Numbered from the stretch's first letter, positions 1 to 7,306 are shown. The stretch is 11,993 bases of DNA from DATLGD01 sp035540755 (GCA_035540755.1 DATLGD010000086.1:1-11993), one strand, 5' to 3'. A program made the numbers and translations. The notes: a model not told the origin generated them from the letters alone.

Positions 1-140
1 TGTCGGGGGAGGAGCTGACGGTGCGCGTCCTGCCGAAGCAGAGCGACGAGTTCACCTGCAGCAGCTGCTTCCTGGTCCACCACCGCAGCCAGCTCGCGTC
101 CGAGAAGGACGGCCGGCTCGTGTGCCGCGAGTGCTCCTGA
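1..140 (+). CDS. DUF4193 family zinc-ribbon protein, C-terminal part
   Basis: Only the last 45 codons are present, read from base 3 to the TGA at 138-140; the start lies outside the window. The visible tail holds two CxxC knuckles: CSSC in 'FTCSSCFLVHHRSQLA' and CREC just before the stop. Such paired knuckles typically bind one zinc ion. The 'ELTVRVLPKQSDEFTC' lead-in and the ending 'RLVCRECS' are typical of the small actinobacterial DUF4193 family, whose members are about 100 residues with an acidic N-terminal half. Their function is not established. In many actinobacteria this gene sits next to DUF3093 and dut; here those lie about 9 kb away. Identification is from the sequence pattern and from knowledge of the neighbourhood. 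Confidence 0.85.
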   Translation, partial: SGEELTVRVLPKQSDEFTCSSCFLVHHRSQLASEKDGRLVCRECS

Positions 141-158
141 CCTCCTGCAGCACGGTTC

Positions 159-1181
159 TCATGCGGCCAGCACCAGGTAGCCGCTGACCCCGGTCAGGAC
201 GAGGACGACTCCGGTCCCGGGCAGCCGGGCGGCCCCGGCGCCGACCCTGCGCGCCAGCACCGTCACCGCCAGCACCGAGCCCACCACGACGACAGCGAGG
301 GCAGCTGCCTGCCCGCCCGCGACGCCCAGCGGGTCCGGGTCGAACCCCGGTGCCCCCGGACCGACCGAGTCCCAGAGCAGCTGAGCACTGATCAGCGCCC
401 TCCGGAGCACCCCGGCGACGACCGCCGCGGCGGCCAGGGGCAGCAGCACGGGAGCCGACCGCCCGTCCGACCACCGGGTGAGCGCCATGGCTCCGAGCCC
501 GGCCACCGACCCGCAGGCCACCACCAGGAGCACCGTGTCGGTGCGGCCCGGAGCCAGCTCGAACCAGGCGGCCGTACGCTGCGCCCGCTCCACCCAGGCG
601 CCGGCGAGGACGACGGCGAGCACCGCCGCGGCTCCCCGCGGGGGGTGCCAGTGGACCAGCCGCGGCCCCAGCGCCGCCCAGCGCACCAGCAGACCCAGCA
701 CCTCGGTGCGCGCGACGGCCGGAGCGCCGAGCGCGATCCCGAGCGCCAGCACGGCGAGCGCGTATCCACCGAGCGCGTAGCCGAGCGTGCGGGGCGCGCT
801 CGCGCTGGGCACCAGAGCCAGGTACCCGGCGACGGCGACCGCGCCGACGACGGCGGGGCGGACGTCCCGGGGTGCGCCAGGGGCGTCGTCAGGGCCCGCG
901 GGGAGACGCCGGACCAGCCCGACCACGGCCGGGACCACGAACAGCAGCGGCCAGCCCAGTCCCACCACCAGCGCCGGCACGGGGTTGTCGCCGACCCGCT
1001 CCGGGCCGAGCCGCGCGACGAGCACCAGCAGCAGCACCGCCACCAGACCGGCAGCGGCCGCACGCGGATCGGCGAGGGCGGACCCTCGTACCCGCGTGCG
1101 TGGGCTCCGGCCGGTCGGCGGTGGCACGTTCAGCGCGACCAGCAGGACGAGCAGCAGGGCAGCGCCGAGCCACGGCACCAC
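159..1181 (-). CDS. polytopic integral membrane protein, function unknown
   Basis: The protein is about 340 residues and almost entirely hydrophobic, with nine or ten probable membrane spans separated by short Arg/Pro loops; it is an inner-membrane protein. Several stretches ('GDNPVPALVVGLGWPLL', 'TEVLGLLVRWAALGP', 'VERAQRTAAWFEL') recall a family of actinobacterial multi-span proteins that databases sometimes label 'fenitrothion hydrolase'. That resemblance is weak and the label is not evidence of activity. The frame stays open upstream to a GTG at 1289. I chose the GTG at 1181 because the upstream codons include less biased ones (a rare CTA, TGT, GCT), no ribosome binding site is seen further up, and the longer form would overlap the element at 1276-1304. 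GTG at 1217 is another option. It converges on the DUF4193 gene with an 18-base gap and is divergent from the surface-protein gene at 1356. No enzymatic motif is visible. Confidence 0.7.
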   Translation of the reverse strand: MVPWLGAALLLVLLVALNVPPPTGRSPRTRVRGSALADPRAAAAGLVAVLLLVLVARLGPERVGDNPVPALVVGLGWPLLFVVPAVVGLVRRLPAGPDDAPGAPRDVRPAVVGAVAVAGYLALVPSASAPRTLGYALGGYALAVLALGIALGAPAVARTEVLGLLVRWAALGPRLVHWHPPRGAAAVLAVVLAGAWVERAQRTAAWFELAPGRTDTVLLVVACGSVAGLGAMALTRWSDGRSAPVLLPLAAAAVVAGVLRRALISAQLLWDSVGPGAPGFDPDPLGVAGGQAAALAVVVVGSVLAVTVLARRVGAGAARLPGTGVVLVLTGVSGYLVLAA

Positions 1182-1275
1182 CGGTAGGACGTTCAGCGCG
1201 CTCTCACCGTCCGGCACCGGCAGACCGTACCGGCGCTGGGCGGGCAGCCGGCCGGCAGCACAGATCGGGCGGACG

Positions 1276-1304
1276 GGCAGGAACTGCACCGAGCCGTGTC
1301 GAAG
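1276..1304 (+). promoter_or_regulatory. upstream element shared with the paralogous gene (copy 1)
   Basis: GGCAGGAACTG (1276-1286), then 7 bases, then CCGTGTCGAAG (1294-1304), 51 bases before the GTG of the surface-protein gene at 1356. The same two 11-mers recur 6 bases apart before the second paralog at 3587-3614. Exact conservation of 22 bases in otherwise dissimilar noncoding DNA suggests a promoter or operator common to both genes. It is not a standard promoter: after the GGAAC the next GTC is only 12-13 bases away, too close for a usual ECF-sigma -35/-10 pair. Confidence 0.5.
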
Positions 1305-1355
1305 GAGGGCGGTTCAGGCACCACGCGGACGTCGTCCGCAGACCAGGAGCGTCCC

Positions 1356-3554
1356 GTGCGCCGTCTCGTCGTCCTCCTCCCCGGCCTCGCCCTGCTGCTG
1401 GCCCTGCCCGGCGTCGCCACCGCCGACCATCCGGCGCCCGACCTCGGTCAGGCAGATGCGCCCACCCCCGACATCAACCAGGGGGGCATCGAAGGCGTCG
1501 AGTTCGAGATGGTCAAGTCCTTCTTCACCGGCAACCCGCACACCGACATCGACTTCTTCTCCCATGCCGGCGTCACCTACGTCTCCGCCGGCACGCTCGG
1601 CATCGGCCCGAACAACGCCGGTCAGAACATCTTCCGGCTCACCGACGCCGAGGGCAGGGTGAGCGCGGACACGATCGAGTACGTGGCCGGCCATCCGTCG
1701 GCCACCTGCATCACCGACGCCTCGGCGTCCCTCGGGCTGCAGCACGACGTGGAGGCAACACCCAAGGGCGACAGCGTGATGGTCCAGACCAACCTCACCG
1801 ACCACGACGGCGCCCTGACCGGCGACACCCAGCTCCTCCTCGACGCGACCGACGCCCCGGGGCGCTGCCACGACCAGGGGGTCCTCGGCCTGGCGGAGGC
1901 ACCGCTGGGCGGCCTGGAGATCATCGACGTCACCGACATCGAGAACCCGGTCGAGATCGGGCTGACCTCGCACATCGGCGAGGCGCACACGGTCAACGTC
2001 GACCCCCGACGGCCGCACATCGCCTACGTGGTGACCTCCGACAGCGTCGGCGTCGACGCCGAGCGGCGGCGGGCCAACGAGACGTCGGCGGACAATCCCA
2101 ACCTCGACGGGTTCGAGATCGTCGACCTGTCCAGCTGCATGACCGCCCCCTTCGGCACCCTGCCCGACGGTCTCGACGTCGACGGCAAGCGCGCGGCCTG
2201 CGCACCGCAGGTGTGGCGCTACCGGTACCCGAACGTCGAGATGGCGCTCGGGCACAACCGGCAGAACAGCGTGTACGGCTGCCACGAGCTCGAGACCTGG
2301 GACGATGACACGATCACCTGCGGCGGCGGCAACGCCCTGATCCTGTTCGACATGTCCGAGGTGTTCGCCCCCGGTGAGGACGGCTTCGAGCGGCCCCGGG
2401 TCGAGCCGATGCCGTGCGCCGTCCGGGATTCCTCGACCGTCGGCCCGACCGCGACGGGGGCGGCCGTCACCGACTGCGTCGTCGGCTCGGACGGAGCCGG
2501 CGAGCCGGTCGACCTGCTGGTCCAGAACTGGCTCGCGATCGGCGAGCCGGGATCGATCGGCGACGACGTGCAGCACCTCGGCACCGCGCACCACCAGGGC
2601 CGGCAGGCGACCGGCGGCGACGTCACCGCGCCCGCGTTCAACGCGACCGAGGAGATCGACTTCAACCACGAGGCCGAGTACACCCACTCGCGCGCCTTCA
2701 TCCTCGCCACCGATGAGCGCGGTGGCGGCGTGGTGCCGCCCGGTGCCACCTGCGCGCAGACCCTCGACAACCCGGTCGGGAACGGCGGTGTGCACGCCTA
2801 CGCCAGCGATCGGCTCTTCCCGACCGGTGCCGGCGACCCCATCCCGCAGCCGGACGCGGACGACGGGCCGGACGCGTGGAGCTCCTACGCGCTGACCCCC
2901 GAGGGCGACAAGGCCATCTTCCGGGCGCCGGTGAACACACCGGGCACGGCCACCGAGTGCACCGCCCACGTGTTCCAGCAGCTGCCGGTCGAGGGCGACG
3001 GCAGCATGGGCCGGATCTTCATGGGCTGGTACACCCAGGGCACGCAGGTGGTCGACTACCGGGAGAACGACGACGGCACCTTCGAGTTCGCCTCCGTCGG
3101 CTACTTCATCCCCGTGCAGGCCAACCAGTGGGTGTCGCACGTCTTCTCCTGCGAGGTGCAGGACGACGGCCGGATCAGCTACTTCGGCGTGGCCAGCGAC
3201 TTCTTCGTCGGCAACGGGCGCAGTGCGGTCGAGGTGTACAAGGCCACCCTGCCCCCGCTCGGCGCCGCGTTCGACGACGGCGCCGCCGCGCTGACCGAGC
3301 CGCCCGCCTACTGCGCCGCGGCCGCCGGTGGTCCGGGACTGCCCATCGACGGCGGGAACGACGGCGGCGGTCCCGGCGGAGGGTCCGGTGGCGGCGGGGG
3401 CACGGCGCCGGCCGCCGCGGCCCGTTCGCTGCCCGCGACAGGGGCGGACCTGGCGCTGCTGGTGCTCGCGCTCACGCTGCTGCCCGCCGCCGCCGGGGTG
3501 CGGGTCTTGCGCAGGCGCCTCGGTCTGCCCGGGGAAGCGACGCCGGGGGAGTAG
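1356..3554 (+). CDS. secreted LVIVD-like beta-propeller protein with LPATG C-terminal anchor (paralog A)
   Basis: A 732-residue predicted cell-surface protein. GTG 1356 is preferred: a GGAG (1346-1349) lies six bases upstream and the product then begins with a clean signal peptide (MRRLVVLLPG, hydrophobic core, cleavage after ATA at residue 23). The frame is open further upstream to 1296, but that would bury the signal. Residues 45-640 look like a repeated beta-propeller fold: an LVIVD-type repeat is seen at 187-204 ('LEIIDVTDIENPVEIGLT'), and several blades open with His ('LQHDVEA', 'EAHTVNVD', 'FNHEAEYTH'). Twelve cysteines suggest disulfides outside the cell. A conserved TDERGGGVVPPGAT stretch lies at 452-465. 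A Gly-rich linker (667-682) leads to LPATG at 692-696, a hydrophobic span and an RVLRRRL tail, a sortase-type or membrane-retention signal. It is followed after 95 bases by paralog B. Ligand and role are unknown. Confidence 0.88.
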   Translation: MRRLVVLLPGLALLLALPGVATADHPAPDLGQADAPTPDINQGGIEGVEFEMVKSFFTGNPHTDIDFFSHAGVTYVSAGTLGIGPNNAGQNIFRLTDAEGRVSADTIEYVAGHPSATCITDASASLGLQHDVEATPKGDSVMVQTNLTDHDGALTGDTQLLLDATDAPGRCHDQGVLGLAEAPLGGLEIIDVTDIENPVEIGLTSHIGEAHTVNVDPRRPHIAYVVTSDSVGVDAERRRANETSADNPNLDGFEIVDLSSCMTAPFGTLPDGLDVDGKRAACAPQVWRYRYPNVEMALGHNRQNSVYGCHELETWDDDTITCGGGNALILFDMSEVFAPGEDGFERPRVEPMPCAVRDSSTVGPTATGAAVTDCVVGSDGAGEPVDLLVQNWLAIGEPGSIGDDVQHLGTAHHQGRQATGGDVTAPAFNATEEIDFNHEAEYTHSRAFILATDERGGGVVPPGATCAQTLDNPVGNGGVHAYASDRLFPTGAGDPIPQPDADDGPDAWSSYALTPEGDKAIFRAPVNTPGTATECTAHVFQQLPVEGDGSMGRIFMGWYTQGTQVVDYRENDDGTFEFASVGYFIPVQANQWVSHVFSCEVQDDGRISYFGVASDFFVGNGRSAVEVYKATLPPLGAAFDDGAAALTEPPAYCAAAAGGPGLPIDGGNDGGGPGGGSGGGGGTAPAAAARSLPATGADLALLVLALTLLPAAAGVRVLRRRLGLPGEATPGE

Positions 3555-3586
3555 CCTCCCCGCGCCCGGACCGGCCGTGTCGTCAT

Positions 3587-3614
3587 GGCAGGAACTGGAC
3601 AACCCGTGTCGAAG
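3587..3614 (+). promoter_or_regulatory. upstream element shared with the paralogous gene (copy 2)
   Basis: GGCAGGAACTG (3587-3597), 6 bases, CCGTGTCGAAG (3604-3614), ending 35 bases before the GTG at 3650. Both 11-mers are identical to the copy at 1276-1304, with one base less between them. It lies inside the 95-base gap between the two surface-protein genes, which suggests that the second gene has its own promoter rather than relying only on read-through. Which factor binds is unknown. Confidence 0.5.
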
Positions 3615-3649
3615 TGGACCGGGATCTGCCTGCTGTCGAAGGAGACCTC

Positions 3650-5662
3650 GTGCGCCGTCGCGCTGCACTGATCGCCCTGCTCGCCGCTGCCGTCGTGGGG
3701 CCGGCGGTCCCCGCCTTCGCCGACCACACCTCGCCGGCGACGCCGCTGAGCCCGGTGGCGCCCCAGTTCTCGCCGGCCGAGCCGGCCGTCACGGCCGGCG
3801 ACGGGGAGTGGGACTTCATCGCCAACCTCGGGCCGATGCAGGGCACCGACCTCGAGTTCTTCGAGAAGGACGGCGTCACCTACGTCTCGGCCGGCACCCT
3901 CGGTCAGGGGCCGTCGTTCGCGCCCGGCTTCGTCGGCCAGCGCATCGCGCAGCTCACCGACGGCTCCGGTGCGGTCCTGGCCGAGCCCAAGGTCGTCGCC
4001 GACCACGGCTCCGCGCGCTGCAACGCCCCCGCTACCAGCGCCACCGGGCTGCAGCACGACGTCCAGGCCGTGCCGCTGGTCGACACCGAGCTGCTCGTCG
4101 ACACCACCGACGCCGTCGGCCGCTGCCACGACACCCCCGGCGGCGGGCTCGAGCTGATCGACGTCAGCGGCCTCGGCACCGACGGCTTCGAGGTGCGCGA
4201 GCTGGCCCTGATGCGCTTCAACGGCCTGTCCCACACCGTCACCGCCGACCGGGACCGCCCAGGCATCCTGTACAACAACGGCGCCGACTTCGCCCCGATG
4301 ACCTGGACCGACGTCGTCGACGTCCGCTCGTGCATGGGGTTCACCGACGAGACGCTCGAGCAGCGGCGCTCGGCCTGCAAGCCGCTGGTGTACCGGCTGC
4401 CGTTCCCGCCGGAGTCCTCCAACAAGCAGCTGCCCGACGGAACGCTGGCCGAGCCGGCCAACTGCCACGACATCACCTACTCCGACAGCAGGCTCTACTG
4501 CGCAGCGCTGAACGCGACGCTCGTCTTCGACGTCAGCGGCATGTTCGACCCGGTCACCGGCGACGTGCTCGGGGAGCCGCTGTTCGGGACCGCGGGCGCG
4601 CCGCAGCCCTGCCCGACCGTCGCGGGGACGTCGACCTCGGCGCTCGTCTTCGACTGCGCGCTCAAGGCGAAGTCCGCGCCGGCCGCGGCCAACCCCAACG
4701 CCGCCGAGAGCGTCACGGCCTACGAGGAGGCGGGCAGGCCGGCCGCCCGGGGCTTCGAGTTCCTCGGCACGGTGAACCACCCCGGCCGGGCGTGCCCGCG
4801 CCCGACCGAGACGCAGTGCAACACCAACCTCGCGGTGCCCTCGGCCGAGGGCGTGGCGATCAGCCATGAGGCCGACCCGACGCCGGAGGGCGTGGGTCCC
4901 GACCCGGCCACGGCCGCTGCCGGCCGCTACATGATGGTCACCGACGAGCGCGGCGGCGGTGTCCTCCCGCCCGGTGCCACCTGCGCCCCGAGCCTCGACA
5001 ACCCGGTCGGCAACGGCGGGCTGCACGTGTTCGACATCAGCGACCCGGCGAACCCGGAGTACGCCCTGACGCCCGAGGGCGACAAGGCGGTCTACATCGG
5101 CGGCTCACCGACGCCGTCGCCGACCTTCTGCACCATCCACGTCATCGAGCACGTGCCCGGCGAGCAGCGCATCGCCGTCGCCTACTACGACGGCGGCACC
5201 AAGATCCTCGACTACTTCGTCTCCCCGGACGGCGCCTTCACCTTCAAGGAGACCGCGTCGCTGCGCCTGCCCGGGGCGAACACCTGGGCCAGCGAGGTGT
5301 TCAAGGTCGAGGACAACGGCGACGGCACGAACACCTACTACTTCGCCTCCAGCGGCTTCTCGCTCGGCCAGGGGCTTCCCCGCGGCATCGACGTCTTCTC
5401 CTGGACCGGGCCGGCGAACGCGATCGGGACGCCGCTCCCCGAGACCGGGGAGGCGCCGAACGGCGGCGACGGCAAGGACGACGACGGCACTGGCGGCGGC
5501 ACCGGCGGCACCGGCGGCACGACCACGCCGGTCGCCAGCGGCCGCACCCTGCCGGCCACCGGCGCCGACCTGTCGCTGCTCCTGCTCGCCCTGACGCTGC
5601 TGCCGGCAGCGGTGGGCGTCCGGGTGCTGCGTCGCCGCCTGGCCGAGGGCCCGACGGCCTAG
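3650..5662 (+). CDS. secreted LVIVD-like beta-propeller protein with LPXTG C-terminal anchor (paralog B)
   Basis: A 670-residue predicted surface protein, clearly homologous along its length to the gene just upstream. GTG 3650 is preceded by AAGGAG (3639-3644) at five bases. It gives a signal peptide (MRRRAALIAL..., cleavage after AFA at residue 24), so both mature proteins would start with Asp-His. An LVIVD-type repeat is seen around 455-475 ('GLHVFDISDPANPEYAL') and a weaker one at 166-182. Shared landmarks are 'GVTYVSAGTL', 'GLQHDVQA', 'GRCHD', 'SHTVTAD', TDERGGGVLPPGAT (431-444) and 'YALTPEGDKA'. Ten of its twelve cysteines match paralog A. Near the C-terminus it has LPETG at 596-600, a Gly/Asp/Thr linker, a second motif LPATG at 634-638, then a hydrophobic span and RVLRRRL. 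The TAG stop overlaps the stop of the convergent gene. Substrate or partner is unknown; a structural or adhesive surface role is as likely as an enzymatic one. Confidence 0.88.
   Translation: MRRRAALIALLAAAVVGPAVPAFADHTSPATPLSPVAPQFSPAEPAVTAGDGEWDFIANLGPMQGTDLEFFEKDGVTYVSAGTLGQGPSFAPGFVGQRIAQLTDGSGAVLAEPKVVADHGSARCNAPATSATGLQHDVQAVPLVDTELLVDTTDAVGRCHDTPGGGLELIDVSGLGTDGFEVRELALMRFNGLSHTVTADRDRPGILYNNGADFAPMTWTDVVDVRSCMGFTDETLEQRRSACKPLVYRLPFPPESSNKQLPDGTLAEPANCHDITYSDSRLYCAALNATLVFDVSGMFDPVTGDVLGEPLFGTAGAPQPCPTVAGTSTSALVFDCALKAKSAPAAANPNAAESVTAYEEAGRPAARGFEFLGTVNHPGRACPRPTETQCNTNLAVPSAEGVAISHEADPTPEGVGPDPATAAAGRYMMVTDERGGGVLPPGATCAPSLDNPVGNGGLHVFDISDPANPEYALTPEGDKAVYIGGSPTPSPTFCTIHVIEHVPGEQRIAVAYYDGGTKILDYFVSPDGAFTFKETASLRLPGANTWASEVFKVEDNGDGTNTYYFASSGFSLGQGLPRGIDVFSWTGPANAIGTPLPETGEAPNGGDGKDDDGTGGGTGGTGGTTTPVASGRTLPATGADLSLLLLALTLLPAAVGVRVLRRRLAEGPTA
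5495..5521 (+). repeat. short 9-bp tandem repeat coding the Gly-Gly-Thr linker
   Basis: GGCGGCACC is present twice exactly and a third time with one change (GGCGGCACG). It codes Gly-Gly-Thr repeats in the linker between the propeller body and the anchor of paralog B. The number of copies may vary between strains. Confidence 0.6.
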
Positions 5663-7257
5663 CGGCCAGGAGCGGCCGGGGCGCACACGTCGCACCGGCC
5701 GCAGGGTGTCTCGACCGGCTCGCCGAAGGGGAGCAGGAGGGCAGCCCGCCGGCAGCCCGGGGTGTCGGCGAGGGCCGCGGCGCCGGAGGTCGCGTCCGGG
5801 CCGCGCAGCAGCACGGCCCGCGGCGGGGCGACGGCGTCGACGAGGGCGTGCCAGCCCTCCGGCCCGTCGACAGCGGCGCCGTCGCCGACAAGCAGCCCCG
5901 GACGCACCCGGCCGAGCGGGGGCAGCTGGTCCACGGGCACCACCAGCGCGTCGATCGTGCGGCCGCGCCAGGCGGCGACCGCGGCGGCGGCGCGGGCGGC
6001 TCGCATCGGCGGCGGCGCCCACGACGCCGCCCGCAGTCCGGCGGCGGTCAGTCCGGTGACCAGCCGGCCGGCCCGCTCGCGGCTGGAGGTGACGACGAGC
6101 GCCGGCCGGCCGGACCGCACCAGCTCGTCGAGCACCTGCCGCCGGGCCGGCGCGGAGGCGGCGGCGGCCACCTCGAGGAAGGTGTCCGGCACGTCCCAGC
6201 CCCCGCCGAGGTGGACCGGGTCCGAGAGGCCGAGGCCGGCCGACACGCCGGCCCGCTGGCGGTCGTCGGCCCGTCCCACGACCGCGAGCACCGGTGCCCG
6301 GACCCGCTCCCGCGCTGCCCGTACCGCGGCGCCGCCGTCGGCGTCCGCGACGAGCTCGTCGGCGCGGTCGACCACGAGCAGCGTGACCCCCTCGAGTGCA
6401 GCCCCGTCGAGCTGATCGGGGTGCGCGAAGACGAACTCGGCCGGGGCCTGCTCGGCCGCCATGGCGGCCCGGTCGGCGGGACCGGCAGGGCGGGCAAGCG
6501 GTGGGGGACGGCCGACTGCGGCGCCGCTCGCCGGAGCCACCGCCCGCGCCGGCGCGGGCTCGACGGCGGGAGCGGGACCGGCGACCGGGCCGTCCCACGG
6601 GCTGACCCGCAGCGTCCGGCCTGGCCGCACCAGCCCGGCGAGCAGCCCGGCGGTCGCGCCGCCCCGGCCCGGCCGGGCCACGAGGAGCACGTCGTGGCCG
6701 GCGACGAGCGCCGCCACGGCGCGGGCCTGCCACGGGTGCGGCTCCTCGATCCCGAGCTGCCGTGCGGCGGCGGGGAGCGGCAGGCCCTCGGGTCCGCCCC
6801 GCACCGGCCAGCGCGGGAAGACGTCGGGGGGCCAGAGGTAGGGCAGGTCGTCCGGCTCGTCGCCGTGGCCCAGAGCGGCGAACAGCGGCCGGTAGTGGTC
6901 CGGGTCCTTGCGCAGCAGGGCGGAGCGGTGCGACAGGTGCAGCTGCTCGAGCCCCCACCAGGGCGGCAGGGCCGAGCCGGCCGGCCGGTCGCCGCCGGTC
7001 CAGGCCACGAGCTGCTCGGCGACGGTGTCGGCGTAGCCGCGGCGGACCCACTCGTGGCAGTTCTCGAGCCCGTACTCGACCAGCGCCGGGACGAACCCAC
7101 GCCACATCCGCACCGCCGGGTGGTTCTTCCAGGCGTACTCGGGCCAGGTCAGCGCCCGCAGGATCTGGAAGGTCTCGACCCGCTGCTTGCCGAGCCGCCG
7201 GTCGTCGAGCACCTGACAGCTCACCCGCAGGTCCGGGAAGGGCAGGAAGGTCTGCAC
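5659..7257 (-). CDS. fusion of MSMEG_6728/endonuclease V-like domain with catalytically degenerate RecQ-like helicase
   Basis: A 532-residue two-part protein. Residues 1-145 match the MSMEG_6728 family, related to T4 endonuclease V-type pyrimidine-dimer glycosylases: 'MQTFLPFPD', 'VLDDRRLGKQRVETFQILRA', 'NHPAVRMW', 'SHRSALLRKDPDHYRPLF', 'DLPYLWPP'. From about 163 on it follows RecQ helicases segment by segment, with the active residues lost. 'PWQARAVAALVAGHDVLLVA' precedes RPGRGGAT, where Walker A GGGKS is expected, so the Lys is missing. 'VVDRADELV' stands for DEAH. 'PVLAVVGRAD' stands for the TATA motif, and 'WDVPDTFLEV' for the FxRPNL region. The C-terminus keeps CRR...FGE and four cysteines, C502, C519, C522 and C525, the spacing of RecQ zinc sites. 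The unusual GTG start at 7257 is fixed by the conserved MQTFLP beginning. The gene lies 49 bases behind the hydrolase gene, probably co-transcribed. A DNA-binding scaffold or repair role is inferred; ATP-driven unwinding looks unlikely. Confidence 0.85.
   Translation of the reverse strand: MQTFLPFPDLRVSCQVLDDRRLGKQRVETFQILRALTWPEYAWKNHPAVRMWRGFVPALVEYGLENCHEWVRRGYADTVAEQLVAWTGGDRPAGSALPPWWGLEQLHLSHRSALLRKDPDHYRPLFAALGHGDEPDDLPYLWPPDVFPRWPVRGGPEGLPLPAAARQLGIEEPHPWQARAVAALVAGHDVLLVARPGRGGATAGLLAGLVRPGRTLRVSPWDGPVAGPAPAVEPAPARAVAPASGAAVGRPPPLARPAGPADRAAMAAEQAPAEFVFAHPDQLDGAALEGVTLLVVDRADELVADADGGAAVRAARERVRAPVLAVVGRADDRQRAGVSAGLGLSDPVHLGGGWDVPDTFLEVAAAASAPARRQVLDELVRSGRPALVVTSSRERAGRLVTGLTAAGLRAASWAPPPMRAARAAAAVAAWRGRTIDALVVPVDQLPPLGRVRPGLLVGDGAAVDGPEGWHALVDAVAPPRAVLLRGPDATSGAAALADTPGCRRAALLLPFGEPVETPCGRCDVCAPAAPGR
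5663..5678. terminator. possible small hairpin just after convergent stops
   Basis: CGGCC (5663-5667), a six-base loop and GGCCG (5674-5678) can pair directly downstream of the stop of the + strand surface-protein gene. There is no T-run, and the site lies inside the 3' coding end of the convergent gene. In such GC-rich DNA a 5-bp stem may arise by chance. Confidence 0.2.
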
Positions 7258-7266
7258 GGGCCTCGC

Positions 7267-7292
7267 CTACCCGTGCCGGTGCGGCGTCAGAC
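7267..7292 (-). promoter_or_regulatory. possible stress-sigma promoter before the fusion gene
   Basis: On the minus strand GTCT (7292-7289), 16 bases, then GGGTAG (7272-7267) fits the loose actinobacterial SigB/SigF pattern GNNT-N14-16-GGGTA. It ends only nine bases before the GTG at 7257, so a transcript from it would be nearly leaderless. The -35 part carries little information, so this is a weak call. Confidence 0.22.
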
Positions 7293-7306
7293 CCTGTCGA
7301 GGCCGG

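Noticed and set aside
1276..1304. Reading the shared element as a classic ECF-sigma promoter (GGAAC ... GTC)
   Set aside because: The spacing of 12-13 bases is shorter than the usual 16-17 and differs between the copies, so it is reported only as a shared element.
872..2308. + strand open frame of 478 codons crossing from the membrane-protein gene into paralog A
   Set aside because: The translation is Arg/Pro/Ala low complexity and it overlaps two better-supported genes in other frames.
2876..3649. Upstream extension of the paralog B frame
   Set aside because: It overlaps the C-terminal half of paralog A in another frame and would bury the signal peptide. GTG 3650 has a good AAGGAG.
1314..3668. 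Long open frame on the minus strand opposite the first surface-protein gene (784 codons)
   Set aside because: The product has no recognisable domain and looks like antisense of a GC-rich gene. The + strand frame has a signal peptide, propeller motifs and an anchor.
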